From: Methylococcaceae bacterium UBA7658
GTDB lineage: Bacteria > Pseudomonadota > Gammaproteobacteria > Methylococcales > Methylomonadaceae
Reading direction: 5' to 3'
DNA: 6,163 nt
NCBI GenBank assembly: GCA_002483425.1
Contig: DLHW01000011.1
Span: 3,844-10,006, forward strand
Part shown: positions 3,398 through 6,163 of the stretch, in pieces
How positions within the stretch are numbered: the stretch's first letter is position 1
Layout: every line of letters begins with the position of its first letter
Notes under the pieces: model-generated
What the model saw: the letters and a program-made list of their open reading frames with translations, nothing else
Database searches by the model: none
Told to the model about the DNA's origin: nothing
Position numbers and translations under genes: made by a program

Positions 3398-6160
3398 TCA
3401 ATACTGCACACTCACCTGTCCCATGAAGGTGCGTGGCGCACCAATGCCCAAAAAATTTAAACCATAAGGATTAGGTGAACTGCTGGTCACGTAGCGCTTG
3501 TCCAAGAGGTTATCGACATTGAATTGGAAGGATAGCGTCACATCTTTAAGTTTCCGGCTATAACCCGCCATCAGGTCGGCGGTGATATAGCTGGGGAGCG
3601 GTTTGTTCGTTGTATATTGGGTTGTACCGTTCGTGAAGTTCAGCCCGCCACCGAAGTTCAGCCCCTGAAAATCACCCGACTGGACTTCATAAGTAGTCCA
3701 CAAGCGCCCTATATTGCGCGGTATGCTAGGTTGACGGTCCCCAACCTTGGTCCCGGCCGCTTCCGCTTCTGGATTCGACTTGCTCACCCGGATGTCGGTG
3801 TTAGACCAATTGGCGATCACGTTCCAACCCGGCAGGATTTCGCCCTGGATATCCAGTTCCGGCCCGCGGCTGTTGATTTCGCCAACTTCAATTAAACAAG
3901 TCCCTCCCTGGCAGATGTGCGTGTTGTCGGCATCTTGTACGCCAACATTGGTTTTAGTCAGGTCGAAATAAGACAGCGTGGCGCGTAGCTTGCCGTCAAA
4001 GAACTCGGTTTTTATGCCGCCCTCGTAGTTTTTGGCGGAAGTGGGGTTTAACAATGCTGCTTTATCCTGTGATATAAACTTATACAGCGCTTGGTTGGGG
4101 CCGAAACTCTCCGTATAGGTGGCGTACAGGCTCAACCAGGGCTTGGCTTGCCACAAGATGCCGACTCTGGGAGTGACCGCATCATCCGCCTTACCATTGT
4201 CTACGTTGTTTTGGTGATAGTATTGGTAACGGATACCGCCGGTGACATGCAAATTATACGGCAGCTTGATCTGGTCCTGGATATATAGGCCGTACTGGTC
4301 GCTATGGCCATTGTCCTTAAGAAGGGATTTAATCGACGGCAACGGCCCGGTTAAACCTTCCACCGAGGGTGAACTGGCACTGAATGCGCCGGTATTTGGG
4401 TCGTAATCTTTATAGTATAAGCCGGGAAAAACCGGATTGAACACGTCTATCGGCCGGTCGAAGAGAACTTCATAAAACCGATCTGCGAATACACTATCTG
4501 TCCGGTAATAGTCGCCGCCGGTCAGCAAGGTGTGCTTCAGGCCGAAGGTATCGAAATGACCGATCAGGTCGAGGTTGGTACTATAGGTAGTGTTCTCGCT
4601 GGCACTTTGAAAAATAGAGGTTAAAACATTATTGTTTATTACATAAAATGGTGCAGCGATTTGTCCCGACACATTTTGGTTATAGTCGACTGAAAAACGG
4701 TGCTTGAGCGTCCAGTCATCGTTAAACTGGTGCGACCAATTGAAGCTGCCGAAAATCCGCTCTGTATTGTAGGGATTATACCCTGCATAATTACGGTTTA
4801 TCGGGATGTTTGGCGGCTTGCCGTTGCTGTCCAGGATAGGTTGGCCAGACAAATCAGTAGTCGGGATAAAATAGCCCAAATCACGAGCTTGATGTTGATG
4901 TTCATATTCCATCTCAAAGGTGACCTGGGTTTTGGGGCTGATCACCCACTTAAATACCGGTGCCAGGAAGACATCGTCATTACCCACAAAATCACGGAAC
5001 GAACCGCTGTTCTCGTAGGACAGGTTAACCCGGTACAGCAAATCCTTGGCCTTGTTTAATGGGCCGGTGGCGTCCAGCGTAGTGCGGTAAAAGTCGTACG
5101 AACCGAACTGCTGGGTAAAGCCATAATAGGGCGTTGCCAAAGCCTGTTTAGTAATCACGTTAACCATGCCGCCCGGCTCCACCAGCCCCATGAGAATAGC
5201 GGACGGGCCTTTAAGCACGTCCACCGATTCCACGTTCGCCAACTGCCGCCCCGACCCTCCGCTTTTTTGCTGGCGGATGCCATTGCGCGAAATATCCGCC
5301 GCCTGAAAACCGCGGATGGTAATGTTAGTATTGTTACCACGTGGATCTTGATCGTTATTAGCGTTGGCGGATATACCGCTGACATTCCTAAACACATCTT
5401 TTAAAGTTACCGCCTGCTGGTCTTTCATGATGCCTTTGGATACGGTTTGCACGTTGAGCGGCGTTTCCATGATCGGCGTGTCGGTCTTCATCCCGAACGA
5501 GGAATTGGGCAGGACGTAATCCTTGTTGTACGGGTCGGCGTAGTATTCCGGGTCGTATTCCGCATCGGCCTCGACGGTGACTTTGGGCATCATTTGGCCT
5601 TCGCCGCTACTTTCGCCACTGCTGGATTGAGGTTCAGGTTTATCCGGCGTGGTGGCGGTTTTCCTGAAATTACCCGGCTGTTGTTCCAAGGTGACAGAAT
5701 GGGCATTGATAAATCGGTAGGTCATGCCGCTGCCTTGCAATAAGTGGGTTAACGCCTGGTCTGCGGTCATGATGCCGTCCAGGCTGTTGGCGGTCAGACC
5801 GCGCACCTTGTCGGCAGTAAACACCAGTTCGAGGTTGGAGTCGGCGGCAAAACGCATCAAGGCGTTGTTGAGGGATTGCGCGGAAATCTTGTAATGCCGG
5901 GTGGCATCGCCTGCGTAACCATTGCCGCTTAATGCCAGGGCGATTAGGGCAAAGATGGTAGGGTGGGTAAACAGTTTGATCGTTTGCCCACCTTTTACAA
6001 GAAATGGTGGGCAGAACAGCGTTGCCCACCCAAATCTCTGAATAAGTCCTTCGACAGGCTCAGGGCGAACGGCAAGGAGTTGATTCCGTTCGTGGTGAGT
6101 CCTTCGACTATGCTCAGGAGAGCCTTGCACCACAGGCACTTCCTTCGGTCGTCGAACCAT
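3398..6160 (-). CDS. TonB-dependent siderophore receptor with STN signalling domain
   Basis: This outer-membrane transporter takes up a metal chelate, most likely a ferric siderophore (FpvA/FhuE/FoxA-like). Numbering from the ATG at 6160 (920 residues), a signal peptide lies at about 61-83 (KLFTHPTIFALIALALSGNGYA, cleavage probably after A83). The STN domain is at about 88-158. A Pro/Ser/Gly linker and a TonB-box-like KVTVEA follow at 193-198. The plug spans about 228-340 with ITIRGF, VESVDVLKGPSAILMG and PGGMVNVITK. A 22-strand-type barrel ends in VSVQY with C-terminal aromatic Tyr; NLLDKRY lies near the end. Residues 1-60 are translated repeats, so the true protein probably begins at about residue 61, where the codon is ATC with AAAGGTGGG seven bases ahead; 860 residues would then be encoded. 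The ATG at 6160 is the outer bound of the open frame. STN implies an anti-sigma/ECF sigma partner, absent here. An import role for another chelate, such as copper-methanobactin, cannot be excluded. Confidence 0.93.
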   Translation of the reverse strand: MVRRPKEVPVVQGSPEHSRRTHHERNQLLAVRPEPVEGLIQRFGWATLFCPPFLVKGGQTIKLFTHPTIFALIALALSGNGYAGDATRHYKISAQSLNNALMRFAADSNLELVFTADKVRGLTANSLDGIMTADQALTHLLQGSGMTYRFINAHSVTLEQQPGNFRKTATTPDKPEPQSSSGESSGEGQMMPKVTVEADAEYDPEYYADPYNKDYVLPNSSFGMKTDTPIMETPLNVQTVSKGIMKDQQAVTLKDVFRNVSGISANANNDQDPRGNNTNITIRGFQAADISRNGIRQQKSGGSGRQLANVESVDVLKGPSAILMGLVEPGGMVNVITKQALATPYYGFTQQFGSYDFYRTTLDATGPLNKAKDLLYRVNLSYENSGSFRDFVGNDDVFLAPVFKWVISPKTQVTFEMEYEHQHQARDLGYFIPTTDLSGQPILDSNGKPPNIPINRNYAGYNPYNTERIFGSFNWSHQFNDDWTLKHRFSVDYNQNVSGQIAAPFYVINNNVLTSIFQSASENTTYSTNLDLIGHFDTFGLKHTLLTGGDYYRTDSVFADRFYEVLFDRPIDVFNPVFPGLYYKDYDPNTGAFSASSPSVEGLTGPLPSIKSLLKDNGHSDQYGLYIQDQIKLPYNLHVTGGIRYQYYHQNNVDNGKADDAVTPRVGILWQAKPWLSLYATYTESFGPNQALYKFISQDKAALLNPTSAKNYEGGIKTEFFDGKLRATLSYFDLTKTNVGVQDADNTHICQGGTCLIEVGEINSRGPELDIQGEILPGWNVIANWSNTDIRVSKSNPEAEAAGTKVGDRQPSIPRNIGRLWTTYEVQSGDFQGLNFGGGLNFTNGTTQYTTNKPLPSYITADLMAGYSRKLKDVTLSFQFNVDNLLDKRYVTSSSPNPYGLNFLGIGAPRTFMGQVSVQY
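5978..5996 (-). promoter_or_regulatory. Probable receptor start region: Shine-Dalgarno followed by ATC
   Basis: On the minus strand AAAAGGTGGGC (5996-5986) matches the Shine-Dalgarno consensus AAAGGAGG with one mismatch. Seven bases further is ATC (5980-5978), followed by AAA CTG TTT, that is (start)-K-L-F-T-H, a typical signal-peptide opening. No ATG, GTG or TTG is in frame from codon 12 until codon 100 (TTG) and 102 (ATG), both inside STN. Either ATC (or the preceding ACG) is used as a rare start, or an ATG has been lost. Confidence 0.5.
5985..6030 (-). promoter_or_regulatory. Three-arm GGTGGGCA leader able to form two exclusive hairpins
   Basis: In the receptor's leader RNA, arm 1 GGTGGGCA (6030-6023), arm 2 TGCCCACC (6013-6006) and arm 3 GGTGGGCA (5992-5985) are perfectly complementary 1:2 and 2:3. 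The 1:2 loop is 9 bases and leaves arm 3 free. The 2:3 hairpin extends through GTT/AAC and TTT/AAA with single-base bulges to about 14 pairs and buries the Shine-Dalgarno within arm 3. This is the topology of an RNA switch. The sequence is also a dispersed-repeat type, so the switch may be fortuitous. Confidence 0.55.
6046..6120. repeat. Two tandem REP-like units in the receptor leader
   Basis: GTCCTTCGACAGGCTCAGG begins at 6046 and GTCCTTCGACTATGCTCAGG at 6099: two direct copies differing by a few bases. Between them CGAACGG (6066-6072) and CCGTTCG (6086-6092) form a 7-base inverted repeat with a 13-base loop. Both run opposite to the unit at 3-23. Translated in the receptor frame they give SPEHSRR and VRPEPVEGL, peptides that reflect the repeat and not the receptor. 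Further bases to 6160 (CCTTCGGTCGTCGAACC) look like a degenerate third unit. Confidence 0.7.
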
Positions 6161-6163
6161 GAA

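Noticed and set aside
3207..3401. Minus-strand 64-codon open frame overlapping the receptor stop
   Set aside because: TTG start, and it runs through the GTCATTT palindrome copy 2; coding is not supported.
5155..5397. Minus-strand open frame within the receptor plug (also 5670-6029)
   Set aside because: Out-of-frame shadow of the receptor, whose own frame shows conserved plug and STN motifs throughout.
1..6163. tRNA, rRNA or transposase genes
   Set aside because: No cloverleaf, rRNA-like stretch or transposase-like protein was seen on either strand; the repeats are non-coding.

Overview
The window reads as a piece of a Gram-negative, most likely gammaproteobacterial, chromosome carrying a metal-chelate (probably ferric-siderophore) uptake locus. 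The basis is an outer-membrane TonB-dependent receptor, a matching TonB energy transducer and a PepSY-type inner-membrane reductase. The dense intergenic palindromic repeats resemble those I associate with methanotroph-type gammaproteobacteria (Methylococcales), but that placement is recollection, not proof. All five genes lie on the minus strand, so transcription runs from high to low coordinates.

Layout in transcription order. (1) 6160-5981: three kinds of dispersed repeat, all in frame with the receptor: two REP-like CCTTCGAC..GCTCAGG units and a GGTGGGCA palindrome. (2) 5980-3398: receptor with signal peptide, STN domain, TonB box, plug and beta-barrel. No ATG, GTG or TTG lies between the repeats and the signal peptide, and an ATC sits exactly where the start would be expected. 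(3) 3397-2975: non-coding, with two GTCATTT palindromes in opposite orientation, one followed by a T-run that could terminate the receptor transcript, and a weak Fur-like site near its end. (4) 2974-1610: PepSY-associated membrane protein. (5) 1609-1290: non-coding, filled with an array of GTTGGGTT hairpins. (6) 1289-70: two small unrecognised genes and a tonB-like gene. The second small gene overlaps tonB by four bases (GTGA), so these three probably form one translationally coupled unit. (7) 69-1: a REP-like unit in the opposite orientation to the pair at the other end of the window.

How the parts would work together: the receptor binds a ferric (or other metal) chelate at the cell surface. 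The TonB protein, powered by ExbB/ExbD encoded elsewhere, drives transport into the periplasm. The PepSY membrane protein would reduce the metal to release it, as proposed for FoxB/PiuB-like proteins. The STN domain implies signalling to an anti-sigma/ECF sigma pair, but neither gene is in the window. No chelate synthesis genes, ABC permease, RNA genes or transposase genes are visible.

The most interesting part is the receptor leader. Three mutually complementary arms can form two exclusive hairpins, one hiding the only good Shine-Dalgarno sequence, just ahead of a start position that reads ATC instead of ATG.
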